Assembly (NCBI GenBank): GCA_016840465.1
Contig: JAEOSH010000002.1
Span: 1-64,000, forward strand
Length of the DNA: 64,000 nucleotides
Origin: Candidatus Baldrarchaeum yapensis
GTDB lineage: Archaea > Asgardarchaeota > Baldrarchaeia > Baldrarchaeales > Baldrarchaeaceae
Reading direction: 5' to 3'
The notes beneath the pieces were generated by a model. The model was not told the DNA's origin and did not search any database. It was given only the letters and a program-made list of their open reading frames with translations. The position numbers and the translations under genes are program-made. Positions 26,443 to 35,215 of this stretch are shown here, piece after piece (the stretch's first letter is position 1; the number at the start of each line of letters is the position of its first letter).

Positions 26443-29310
26443 ATGAACTCCTTTGACCTCTTAGATCAGCAGATAAAAAACGTTCTTGAAAAATTGAACT
26501 TCAGAAAACCTACAGAAATACAGCAGATTGCCATTCCACTAATCCTAGAGGGTCATAATGTCATAATAATTTCCCCCACAGGAACGGGAAAGACAGAGGC
26601 TGCTCTACTTCCTGTTCTCTCAATGTTATTGCGCTTAAAGAAATCCTCTCATGTGAACGGCATATTAGTTCTTTATATAACGCCTTTGAGAGCACTGAAT
26701 AGAGATCTTCTTCACAGAATTTCACAACTGTGCGATCCCCTCGGAATAAAAATATATGTTAGACATGGCGACACCAGTAGAAAAGAAAGAACGCAACAAA
26801 TAAGAGATCCGCCGGATATTTTAATAACAACTCCTGAAACGCTCCAGGCAATACTTCCAGGTCTATATTTTAGATATTTCCTGAGAAACGTACGATGGGT
26901 AATTATAGACGAAATACACGAATTGGCCGAGGATAAGCGAGGATCTCAGCTCTCTCTTGCACTTGAAAGATTACAATTACTAACTTCACATGACTTCCAA
27001 AGGATCGGACTCTCGGCAACCATCGGAAACCCTGAGGAAATAGGAAAATTTTTGGTCGGAGTTAGCAGGCCCTTTAAGGTAGCAGTATCGTCGACGGGCA
27101 GACGATACCATATAGTCGTTGATGCTCCGCAACCATCATCAGAAGATTCGGAAATTGCCGAACACTTATATGTTTCGCCTGAAGCCGTTGCAAGAATCAG
27201 GAGAATAATTGAATTGATGCGGTCATCGACCTCCTGTATAACATTTGTAAACACACGTGAAATGGCCGAAATTCTGACATCACGCATAAAGGCCTTAGAA
27301 GGCAAATTTGAAGTGGGAATTCATCATAGTTCTCTGGATAAAGAAGTAAGGGTTGATGCAGAACATCAATTTAAGGATAAAAAAATCAAAATGCTCGTAA
27401 GTACAAGCTCGCTTGAAATGGGAATAGATATCGGGCATGTAGATCTTGTGATACAATATATGTCTCCAAGGCAAGTTACCAGACTTATCCAGCGCGTAGG
27501 CAGAAGTCTGCATAAGGAGGGGATGCCAGCACGAGGAGTAATAATTACTGCCATTGAGAACTTAGATGACATTTTGGAGGCCGCAGTAATAGCAAAGCTT
27601 GCAATAATGGGGAAAATAGAGCCTATAAAAATACCCGAGAAACCCTTAGATGTTCTCGCCCATCAGATAGTCGGCTTTCTATTGGACTTTAAGTCCATGG
27701 ACCTGCAGAATCTGTATAATGCCATAATTAAGGCGTATCCCTATAGAAACTTGTCAAAGGAGGAATTTCTATCGGTAATGAGGTTCTTAGAAGGCTTAGG
27801 ACTTGTAAAGATAAGAGGTTCACAAGTGCAAAGAACAAGAAGAACGTGGCAATATTATTACGAAAATTTATCAATGATTCCAGATACTCGAAAGTATGAT
27901 GTCATAGATACGACTTCAGGGAGAAAAATCGGCACACTTGATGAAGAATTTGTAGCTGAATACGGAATACCTGGAAGATCAATAATAATGAGGGGATCTT
28001 CCTGGAAAATAGAGGATATTTCCGAGAATTGCGTTTATGTATGCCCAATTAAAGATATTTCCGCAGCCGTACCCTCATGGATAGGTGAAGAAATACCAGT
28101 GCCATTTGATGTTGCTGTGCGAGTTGGCGCGCTTAGAAGACTTCTCGCGGACGCGAAGAACCCTATGGACGCAAAAAAGTTATTAAGGTCACTGATGCTA
28201 TCGGAGAAAACTGCTGACCTTGTTATTGAAAAAATTAATAATATTCGTAAAGCAGAACTGCCGATACCATCGGAGAAGCTAATAGTCATAGAATGTCCCA
28301 CCAATTACGGGGATGAGAATGCTTATGTAATAGTAATTCATTCGTGCTTTGGCTCACTCGTAAATGAAGCCCTAGGAAGAATTTTAGCGGCACTTCTAAG
28401 CGTGCGTTATAACACTTCCATAATGCTGAGCACAGACCCCTACAGAGTAGTTTTGAAAAGTACGAGAAAAATAAATCCTCATCACGTTGCCGAGATGTTG
28501 CAAGAATTAAAGCCCGATCACGTACCTCATCTTATAAAAATCTCAGTTAAAAACTCAGGTATGCTTATTTGGAGGTTATTGCACGTAGCTAGAAGGTTCG
28601 GCGCGATTTCGCGTAATGCTGAAATAACTCCAGGAGTTTACGAAAAATTGCCTGAAATTTATAGCGGCACTCCCGTATATGAAGAGGCCCTCCGAGAAGT
28701 AACTTCCCAAAAACTTGATGTTACCAATTTATGCAAAATATTACATTTTCTTCGTGACGGAAAGATTGGGATTGAAGTTATTACGCCTCAAGAGCCTTCT
28801 TTCTTCGCAAAACTCGCACTAGAACCCTTATTTCTCCGTGATTACGTAAGTACAGGTAAGCCTATCGCTGAAATTATAGAGTACGTCAAAAAACGTCTTT
28901 TGAATGAACGATTAAAAGTTTTATGTATAAATTGCCTAAAATGGGAAATAGAGACTTCGGTCTCTGCAATTCCGGAGAATATGAAATGCCCGGTGTGTGG
29001 CTCAGTACTATTAGCGATGACTTCTGTCTACGATGACGAGACGAGAAGAGTATTGATGAAGGTAAAAAGAGGAGAAGAGCTTAGCGATAAGGAATTAAAG
29101 ACTTTTAGGAGTGCCCAGTTGTCAGCAAGTTTATTCGCAGAGTATGGAAAACGCGCAGCAATTGTCATGGCAGGACGTGGAATAGGTCCAAAAACCGCGG
29201 CCCATATCCTAAGTATGTGCCACAATTGCGATATAGACGAACTTATTAAAGAAGTAATTAATGCTGAACGCACATTTTTAAGAACTCGAAGATTTTGGAG
29301 CAACGATTAA
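26443..29310 (+). CDS. Lhr-type large DEAD/DEAH-box DNA helicase
   Basis: A 955-residue superfamily 2 helicase of the Lhr family. Motif Ia region PTEIQQIAIP, Walker A SPTGTGKTEAA (near residue 43), Walker B DEIHEL (near 157), SAT in GLSATIG, and motif VI QRVGRSLH are all present. The long Lhr C-terminal region follows, including a zinc site CINC...CPVCG (near residue 830-850) and a C-terminal helix-hairpin segment. Lhr proteins act in DNA repair and possibly RNA metabolism. Its 3' end overlaps the convergent polB gene by 33 nt. Confidence 0.92.
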   Translation: MNSFDLLDQQIKNVLEKLNFRKPTEIQQIAIPLILEGHNVIIISPTGTGKTEAALLPVLSMLLRLKKSSHVNGILVLYITPLRALNRDLLHRISQLCDPLGIKIYVRHGDTSRKERTQQIRDPPDILITTPETLQAILPGLYFRYFLRNVRWVIIDEIHELAEDKRGSQLSLALERLQLLTSHDFQRIGLSATIGNPEEIGKFLVGVSRPFKVAVSSTGRRYHIVVDAPQPSSEDSEIAEHLYVSPEAVARIRRIIELMRSSTSCITFVNTREMAEILTSRIKALEGKFEVGIHHSSLDKEVRVDAEHQFKDKKIKMLVSTSSLEMGIDIGHVDLVIQYMSPRQVTRLIQRVGRSLHKEGMPARGVIITAIENLDDILEAAVIAKLAIMGKIEPIKIPEKPLDVLAHQIVGFLLDFKSMDLQNLYNAIIKAYPYRNLSKEEFLSVMRFLEGLGLVKIRGSQVQRTRRTWQYYYENLSMIPDTRKYDVIDTTSGRKIGTLDEEFVAEYGIPGRSIIMRGSSWKIEDISENCVYVCPIKDISAAVPSWIGEEIPVPFDVAVRVGALRRLLADAKNPMDAKKLLRSLMLSEKTADLVIEKINNIRKAELPIPSEKLIVIECPTNYGDENAYVIVIHSCFGSLVNEALGRILAALLSVRYNTSIMLSTDPYRVVLKSTRKINPHHVAEMLQELKPDHVPHLIKISVKNSGMLIWRLLHVARRFGAISRNAEITPGVYEKLPEIYSGTPVYEEALREVTSQKLDVTNLCKILHFLRDGKIGIEVITPQEPSFFAKLALEPLFLRDYVSTGKPIAEIIEYVKKRLLNERLKVLCINCLKWEIETSVSAIPENMKCPVCGSVLLAMTSVYDDETRRVLMKVKRGEELSDKELKTFRSAQLSASLFAEYGKRAAIVMAGRGIGPKTAAHILSMCHNCDIDELIKEVINAERTFLRTRRFWSND

Positions 29311-32301
29311 ATCTGCAAGTTTAAGGACCTCATCTATGGCCTCTCTATGCTCAGGTGTGAGCATCGATGAAACTGCGGGTTTAACTTTGCGAATTTTTTC
29401 ATACGATTCTTTTATCGATATTTCACTCACAAGCCGGCCACCGCACATGCATCTCTGTGTTAAAGTTGGGCGAGAGTAGCTTCGGCCGCATTTTTCACAA
29501 GAATATTTTACTGAAATGAGTTCCCTCATACCGCTCAAAATTGCCCTTAAAATTGCGTTATAAATGGCCTCCTCACTTATTTGGCTGAAGCACTTTGGAC
29601 AGAAGCGACCTTTAAGCTTCAAGATATCCAACGTTGTATTGCACCTCTCACATACGACTTGAATATTGTCATCAAATATCATTTCCATCGAAGATCTTAC
29701 TGACATAACACCACTATTACCATTAGTCTCGAGGAAACTCTGCAGTGTGACACCTACATTAACATTGAGCAGTTCCTTCTTGGAAATTCCTAACGGTTTA
29801 AAGAGCCGTTCAGCAGGTTGAAGCAATTGCTTTTCCAAATAATATTCATCATCAATTTCCAAGCCATTTTCCATGACATATTCTGGATCTTCTGCCCGCT
29901 CAGCTATCGACCCTTTACCTTTTACTATTACAAATGCTATGCGTTCACCGACGCTAGGCGCCATCTTACCCTGTCTCTTACGCAGTTTTTCCGCTAAAAC
30001 GACATGTGGTTGTTTTGCCTTATATTCTTTAGGCAGCTTCGAAAGAGATCTTGTTAATATAAGTTTTTCCAGCGGTATCTTGCCCTCCTTTAAGTCTTTA
30101 ACTACTGTTCTGAAATAGTTAACAGCCTTTTCGACGTTATTCTCTCTGAGAAGAATGTCAAGTATCGTTTCCATAACTTCACTAACAAGATCACACCATT
30201 CTCTCCTTACAGTCTCTATACCCTTCATGTCAATTACGTCCTCATGCCACTTACCATCATCTCCTCTTGTAACCCTTAAGCCGGCATACCGCTTCTTACT
30301 CAATATTAGGAACGATTTGTAGATTTTTTCGAACTCTAACAGAAGCGGCTCAGGCAACAATCTGGATATTTCGATCGATATTTTTCTTCCTATTTCCTCA
30401 GCTTCGTCGAAATTCCTCGTCTTGATCCTCACCATAATGCTATCAGTATCTCCATATATCACCTCATATCCATAGGTCTCTTCGACTTTCTGCTTCGTAA
30501 ACTCAATGGTTTGTCTGCCAAAACCAGTAATCGCATTTGCAACATCCAAGGAATATATACGGGCCTTTAAATACCCCGTATAACCGTAAAAGCTGTTCAT
30601 CATTATTTTTATCGCAAGTTGCCGAGCATCGAGTTGCCGATATCTTTCAGGATCCTTCTCCTCCTTCATCATTTTCTTAACCTTAACACGAAACTCCATC
30701 AACTCCCTAAGTATTTCGGGCATTAAACCTTCTCTTACCTCCTTAGATACAAACTTTGCCCCTGTTGGTGCAGTTATATGCGATACTTCACTATCTCCAT
30801 CTTCTAGTAGCAACGTGGTAAAACAAATATTGTAAGCGATAATTATCGACGGATACAGACTTCTGAAGTCTAAAACAAGAATTTTATCATCGCCAGAATA
30901 TATTCCAACCTTTGGTTCAAGTACTGTTGCACCCTTTAGTTCCTTTTTCTCTCGCTCTTTCCTCCGTCTCTCGATCTCCTGATCATCGGGTTTGCACGGA
31001 AGTATTATATCTCTTTTCTTTCCGTAACGAAGAAGTAAACTTTCCACCTTTGCTGATTGCCCGCCATAAATGACATCTTGAGGTAATAATCCGCACACGC
31101 GCGACAATTCCAAATATTTATCAAGTAATCGCTTCTCTAAGAGTATCTTCAGGGGAAGTATAGCATCCTTCCGTGCGTATTCTATTAACTTCTTTATCTC
31201 GTTTGAGTTCCCGTTCCAAAGCTTGGGAATATCCTTATAATCCAACTCGACCTTCTTCTCATTAATTAGCTTCTCGGCAACGTGATCAAGCGTATAGCGC
31301 TTCAAATGGAACTCCGATTTTACAAGTTCCTGAACATCCGCAACTATCCTTCCAGGAATTAAAATTCTCGTTTCCCTTTCACCTTTCTTCAACTGAACTC
31401 CTTTATCCAAAACTCGACCCATCTTTGATGGTATATTATACTCTTTTAACCTCCTCAGCAAATACGGTAGGTCAAAATTCAAAATGTTATACCCTGTTAT
31501 GAGATCCGGATCGTATGCATCAATGATTTCAAGAAACCTCCTTAACATCTCCTCCTCTCCATTAAAACACTCTATGTTGTCTATCTTCGCATTCACTGGC
31601 CTTGATACCAGTACTAGTGTATCCTTCCCATCAAATGAGGGGTAGAAGGCTATGCTTATGATTATTATCGGGTCTTTTGACGGATCCGGTAATAACTTAT
31701 CGTTCGACGGTAAACACTCTATGTCGAAGCTCATCATCTTGAGTTCAACCTTTGGCGCTACCTCATCCTCGACAACACGAACTTCATGTGCTTTCATCTC
31801 CATACTTGTCTTTCCTAGTGAAGTTTTTATGACCTCACCTTTCACTCTGAGCAAAGAATACCCGTAAATTCCATTATCTATCATATACCTGTATCTAAAC
31901 GGTATATCCGCCTCAAAAACCTCAATAACTCCTTCCATTTTCCTAACTTTATCCCTAATCTCCTTAACTTGAGTCGGAACCCTAACCTCGACCCTTAAAA
32001 CTTCTCTCTTTGACCTCTGATACCCCAACGGCAGGAATTTTCTCTCAAACGATACCCCCGTGACTATACCTTGAAACCTCTCAGCTATCCTCTCCGCAAC
32101 CCTCCTCTCATCCCCCTCTCTAGCTAAAACATAAAAGTAAGGCTTAAATCCCTCAACATAAACAGTACACGTCCGTCCGTCAGTCCCCTTCCCTATTAAC
32201 CTGATAACCGGCCTGTTGCTCGAATCCACAATGTAATCGCAGTCCAGTAATATCATTTCCCTCGTTATCACGCAAGTTCCCCCTTTATACTCACTACCCA
32301 C
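29278..32301 (-). CDS. polB: Family-B DNA polymerase with C-terminal zinc domain
   Basis: A 1007-residue replicative polymerase. Exonuclease motifs SFDIECLP, YNILNFDLPYL and YARKDAILPL are intact, so proofreading is expected. Polymerase motifs LVLDFRSLYPSII, KIMMNSFYGY and YGDTDSIMV are intact. It is about 200 residues longer than typical archaeal PolB. The extra C-terminal part has two four-cysteine-type clusters, CERC...CPKC and CEKC...CMC, recalling the C-terminal zinc modules of eukaryotic replicative polymerases. GTG 32301 is the first start; a GTG at 32271 after GGGGGAA or an ATG at 32256 would also fit the family N-terminus. Confidence 0.95.
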   Translation of the reverse strand: MGSEYKGGTCVITREMILLDCDYIVDSSNRPVIRLIGKGTDGRTCTVYVEGFKPYFYVLAREGDERRVAERIAERFQGIVTGVSFERKFLPLGYQRSKREVLRVEVRVPTQVKEIRDKVRKMEGVIEVFEADIPFRYRYMIDNGIYGYSLLRVKGEVIKTSLGKTSMEMKAHEVRVVEDEVAPKVELKMMSFDIECLPSNDKLLPDPSKDPIIIISIAFYPSFDGKDTLVLVSRPVNAKIDNIECFNGEEEMLRRFLEIIDAYDPDLITGYNILNFDLPYLLRRLKEYNIPSKMGRVLDKGVQLKKGERETRILIPGRIVADVQELVKSEFHLKRYTLDHVAEKLINEKKVELDYKDIPKLWNGNSNEIKKLIEYARKDAILPLKILLEKRLLDKYLELSRVCGLLPQDVIYGGQSAKVESLLLRYGKKRDIILPCKPDDQEIERRRKEREKKELKGATVLEPKVGIYSGDDKILVLDFRSLYPSIIIAYNICFTTLLLEDGDSEVSHITAPTGAKFVSKEVREGLMPEILRELMEFRVKVKKMMKEEKDPERYRQLDARQLAIKIMMNSFYGYTGYLKARIYSLDVANAITGFGRQTIEFTKQKVEETYGYEVIYGDTDSIMVRIKTRNFDEAEEIGRKISIEISRLLPEPLLLEFEKIYKSFLILSKKRYAGLRVTRGDDGKWHEDVIDMKGIETVRREWCDLVSEVMETILDILLRENNVEKAVNYFRTVVKDLKEGKIPLEKLILTRSLSKLPKEYKAKQPHVVLAEKLRKRQGKMAPSVGERIAFVIVKGKGSIAERAEDPEYVMENGLEIDDEYYLEKQLLQPAERLFKPLGISKKELLNVNVGVTLQSFLETNGNSGVMSVRSSMEMIFDDNIQVVCERCNTTLDILKLKGRFCPKCFSQISEEAIYNAILRAILSGMRELISVKYSCEKCGRSYSRPTLTQRCMCGGRLVSEISIKESYEKIRKVKPAVSSMLTPEHREAIDEVLKLADLIVAPKSSSS

Positions 32302-32443
32302 TCCATCCTTATAAAGATAGACCCACCACAGAAAAAATCAGACATATAACACGCCCTTGCGTCCCTATCAACAAAAAACATCGATGACAGTACCGTACCT
32401 GGTCATCTAGTGACTGATACCTTGGAAAGACAAAAGAAGAAGA
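32302..32443. other. Intergenic region between polB and tRNA-Gln
   Basis: About 140 nt that serve as polB leader and tRNA-Gln trailer on the minus strand. I see no gene in it. Confidence 0.4.
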
Positions 32444-32531
32444 TGGTAGCCCGGCCGGGATTCGAACCCGGGTCCCCAGCTTTCTTCGGGGCTCCAAAGG
32501 CTGGGAGGCTTGGCCGCTACCCCACCGGGCT
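32444..32531 (-). tRNA. tRNA-Gln (anticodon UUG) with a 12-nt intron, CCA encoded
   Basis: On the minus strand the acceptor stem AGCCCGG pairs with CCGGGCU, with discriminator A and encoded CCA. The anticodon stem CCAGC/GCUGG encloses loop CUUUGGA (anticodon UUG) only after a 12-nt insertion at position 37/38 is removed. The T arm is CCCGGGTTCGAATCCCGG. A TATA-like GTTTATTTAG lies about 50 nt upstream. The intron is described separately. Confidence 0.93.
32482..32493 (-). other. 12-nt BHB intron in tRNA-Gln at position 37/38
   Basis: The anticodon stem forms the outer helix. Anticodon-loop bases CUUU pair with intron bases GAAG as the central four-pair helix, and the two 3-nt bulges are GGA and AAA. 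Cuts after the second base of each bulge remove AGCCCCGAAGAA and leave a 7-nt anticodon loop. It lacks an inner helix (hBH form), which is common for very short archaeal tRNA introns. Confidence 0.9.
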
Positions 32532-32711
32532 TTGACAATGTCCGTATTTGGTTACCTAATGACTGCTAGACTCGAGTTGCTAAATAAACCTTTCTCTCTG
32601 ATGCAGTATTTTTGGATCTATTAATATGTTATTTCTCACCAATACGGACCCTTTAGGAGAACATTTACTATTTTGTCGGCGTACCTTTCTAGAGATAGAA
32701 TTGAATTTGTG
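32532..32711. other. Intergenic region holding tRNA-Gln promoter
   Basis: About 180 nt between tRNA-Gln and the convergent end of the membrane-protein gene. On the minus strand GGTTTATTTAGC near 32579-32591 is the likely TATA element. No gene is seen. Confidence 0.35.
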
Positions 32712-34445
32712 TCACTTTGATTCTGCGGGTGCACCTTTCATCATATCACGGAGTTCTTTGAGTATTTGGTCCATGCGAGCATATATTCTTCTCAATCTCT
32801 TTTCATTTTCGCTTTGAAGTTTAAAGAATATGTCACGTGTTACCTTACCTTCTAAGAAGTGCCTTTGGAGCCTGTGAAGACTTGCCTTCAACGTTTCCCT
32901 TTCAGTTTCAAGGATCTCCATTTCAGTGATGAGATCTCTTACTCTCTTAGGTGCCGCCTTAAGACGTGTTTCCAACTTTTTCAGCTTATCATTAATGGAG
33001 GATATCCTGTTTTCTAGAGTTGCCCTTCGTTCTCGGTATCTTTTTCTCTTAATTCTTCGCTCAACAAACGATTTATCCAGATTATCTATCTCCATGTGAG
33101 TTGCGAGGCGTTCTTCAACGAGGTCGCAGTATTTATTGAGGTCATCTATCATTTCGATGGGTATGAGCGCAGGTGGTACCACCTTTACCGCGTAACGTCT
33201 AGAGATTACGTAAATCGCGAGGAGTGATGCGATTACTATCGAAAAGATGTAAGGTCGAAATGGTATTAGAAGATACATGTAAAAGTTTATGTCGGCATAA
33301 ATCGGATCATGTATGCAAGTAAAGTTCGTGAGGGTAATTTTCACCTCAGATCCGCCACTTTTTTCAATAGTTAATGCACGATTATGGAGGCGCACTATGG
33401 AGTGAGCAGTTCCATCGGGGAATTTGAATTTGAGGTCTAGTGCTACGATCGCCATAGAGGTGTTTACGATTAAAGGCATGGAAAGCCTGTAGAGATTATT
33501 TATGCTCCTGAGGTACTCATCGACGGGTATCGTGTAACTAATTATAAACTCATAGCTGGAGTTTTCAGGAATCGCGTACCTTGATTCTTCAATTTTTACA
33601 GTAACTTTAATTCCGCTACTCGTCTCCTCTTTGTCTATTTTGAGTTTACCAACTATGTCTCTAACCTCAACATCCCTGCTGTTCCGATCGATGTATACAT
33701 ATAACTCGCTCACATCTGCTGGACCGTAATTCTCCACTTTAATGGTACTTTTTACCGTAATGAGGCCAATTTCCCGAATTATGATTTCCGAAGATACATT
33801 TGCCTCACAAAGGCGAACCGTGTGAGCGGGGAGAGAAACCTCACGATATGTAATGTTGAAAGGAGAAACGTCGTTGTACGTTTCTTCCACATCATGGAAC
33901 TTGAATGTTGCTCTTTTAATTAGGTAGGGGAGCATAGGATAGGTTGATATGTTGAATGTTATGGATCCGAGGGTCATATTCCCGTAGATGACAATGTATT
34001 TCGGTCTGTATACCGTTTTTATCCGAATTGTGCAATCATCTCCGGGCTTCAAATATTTGTTCAGATAAATTTCGTACATGGTGTAATTTTGATACTCCTC
34101 AAAGTCGTAAGAGAGAGGACCAATATCATCGAAGGCGTAGAATTCTGTGCAGTAATCAGCAAGAGGTTTAGGAATGTAGTATTTAAAAGATGTGACCATG
34201 TGAGTGTCATTGTTCAGTATTGTTAATTCGTCGGTTATTACCATGAGGCCAAAATTATCAAGATCGACTTCTCTGCTGGAAGTTACCAATAGGGAGTAAC
34301 CTCCTCCGTTATCGTTGCTCGTTAAGCATACCGCTGAGTGTATATGAAGAAAGGCAAGTATTACGATTGCGAGGAGTAACAGCGAAGTCAGCATTTGGAT
34401 AAGAGAAGAGTGAGTTGGGGCATTTTCTCGATATGATTTTTTCAT
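32712..34445 (-). CDS. Membrane-anchored protein with large extracytoplasmic domain and cytoplasmic coiled coil
   Basis: About 577 residues. An N-terminal hydrophobic signal-anchor segment (LTSLLLLAIVILAFLHI) is followed by about 350 residues of beta-rich, Asn-x-Ser/Thr-rich ectodomain. A transmembrane helix at about 390-415 (YIFSIVIASLLAIYVISRRY) and a long charged coiled-coil tail follow. Topology, and segments such as VKVENYGPADVSELYVYI, recall ribophorin I (an oligosaccharyltransferase subunit), but this is only a resemblance. ATG 34445 is chosen because GGAGGC lies 9 nt upstream; an in-frame ATG at 34478 would add 11 residues. Confidence 0.65.
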   Translation of the reverse strand: MKKSYRENAPTHSSLIQMLTSLLLLAIVILAFLHIHSAVCLTSNDNGGGYSLLVTSSREVDLDNFGLMVITDELTILNNDTHMVTSFKYYIPKPLADYCTEFYAFDDIGPLSYDFEEYQNYTMYEIYLNKYLKPGDDCTIRIKTVYRPKYIVIYGNMTLGSITFNISTYPMLPYLIKRATFKFHDVEETYNDVSPFNITYREVSLPAHTVRLCEANVSSEIIIREIGLITVKSTIKVENYGPADVSELYVYIDRNSRDVEVRDIVGKLKIDKEETSSGIKVTVKIEESRYAIPENSSYEFIISYTIPVDEYLRSINNLYRLSMPLIVNTSMAIVALDLKFKFPDGTAHSIVRLHNRALTIEKSGGSEVKITLTNFTCIHDPIYADINFYMYLLIPFRPYIFSIVIASLLAIYVISRRYAVKVVPPALIPIEMIDDLNKYCDLVEERLATHMEIDNLDKSFVERRIKRKRYRERRATLENRISSINDKLKKLETRLKAAPKRVRDLITEMEILETERETLKASLHRLQRHFLEGKVTRDIFFKLQSENEKRLRRIYARMDQILKELRDMMKGAPAESK

Positions 34446-34633
34446 ATGTCGGACGCCTCCATGAGGATAACTTTGCACCTCAAGAAAATTTTGAATACCT
34501 TAATGATCGAACCATTAATAAAAGTACTCCGAGCCCTTAACTTTCAACTTAAAAAGAAGTAGGGTCTCTGGTTCGAAGCACCTAATCGAGATCTTGTTAT
34601 GGTCGATCTGAATACAACATAAGATTGGGGTTG

Positions 34634-35206
34634 ATGAGGGTGAAAAAGATCCTAGTGATTGGGGACTTCCACATTCCAGATCGGGCCAAAAGCATCCCCG
34701 AGCAGATTTCTGCAATAATTAACAGGGAGAACTTCGATCTTGTAATTTCTACTGGCGACTTTACGACAAGAGATACGCTTAAGATGCTGGAAAAAATAGC
34801 CCCCGTGAAATGGGTTATTGGAAACATGGATTATATAACGGGACCGGAGACCGAGAGAGTTGAGATTGATGGAATAAAAATAGGAATCACCCACGGTACA
34901 TACGTATATCCTCGCGGAAATCCGTACCAGCTTAGGCAGATCGCTCTCAAGATGAAAGTTAATGTATTGATATCCGGCCATACACATGCTCTATCGATAC
35001 ACAAATTCGATGATGTTTTGCTTTTGAACCCAGGGAGCGCTACTGGTGTGTGGGGTGGAGGACCCGCGTCTATGAAGCCCAGTTTCATGATCCTCGAAAT
35101 AGAGGGAAACAGCATTAGGGTGAGAGCGTACGAACTCGAGAAATCAGGACTAAAGGAAATAGTAAAAACGTATAGGATTGAGGGCAATAAGATAGTCGAG
35201 GGCTAA
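34634..35206 (+). CDS. YfcE/MJ0936-type metallophosphodiesterase
   Basis: About 190 residues of the calcineurin-like fold. Motifs in order: VIGDFHIPD, ISTGDFTT, VIGNMD, THGTYVYP and SGHTHAL. This is the pattern of YfcE/MJ0936 phosphodiesterases. I prefer the ATG at 34634; TTG 34625 upstream and GTG 34640 downstream are alternatives. Physiological substrate is unknown. Confidence 0.85.
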   Translation: MRVKKILVIGDFHIPDRAKSIPEQISAIINRENFDLVISTGDFTTRDTLKMLEKIAPVKWVIGNMDYITGPETERVEIDGIKIGITHGTYVYPRGNPYQLRQIALKMKVNVLISGHTHALSIHKFDDVLLLNPGSATGVWGGGPASMKPSFMILEIEGNSIRVRAYELEKSGLKEIVKTYRIEGNKIVEG

Positions 35207-35215
35207 CCGTTCCAG

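Noticed and set aside
32340-32420. Box C/D small RNA downstream of tRNA-Gln
   Set aside because: A C-like CGATGA and a D-like CTGA occur, but the C box deviates from RTGATGA, and no C'/D' pair or guide match could be established.
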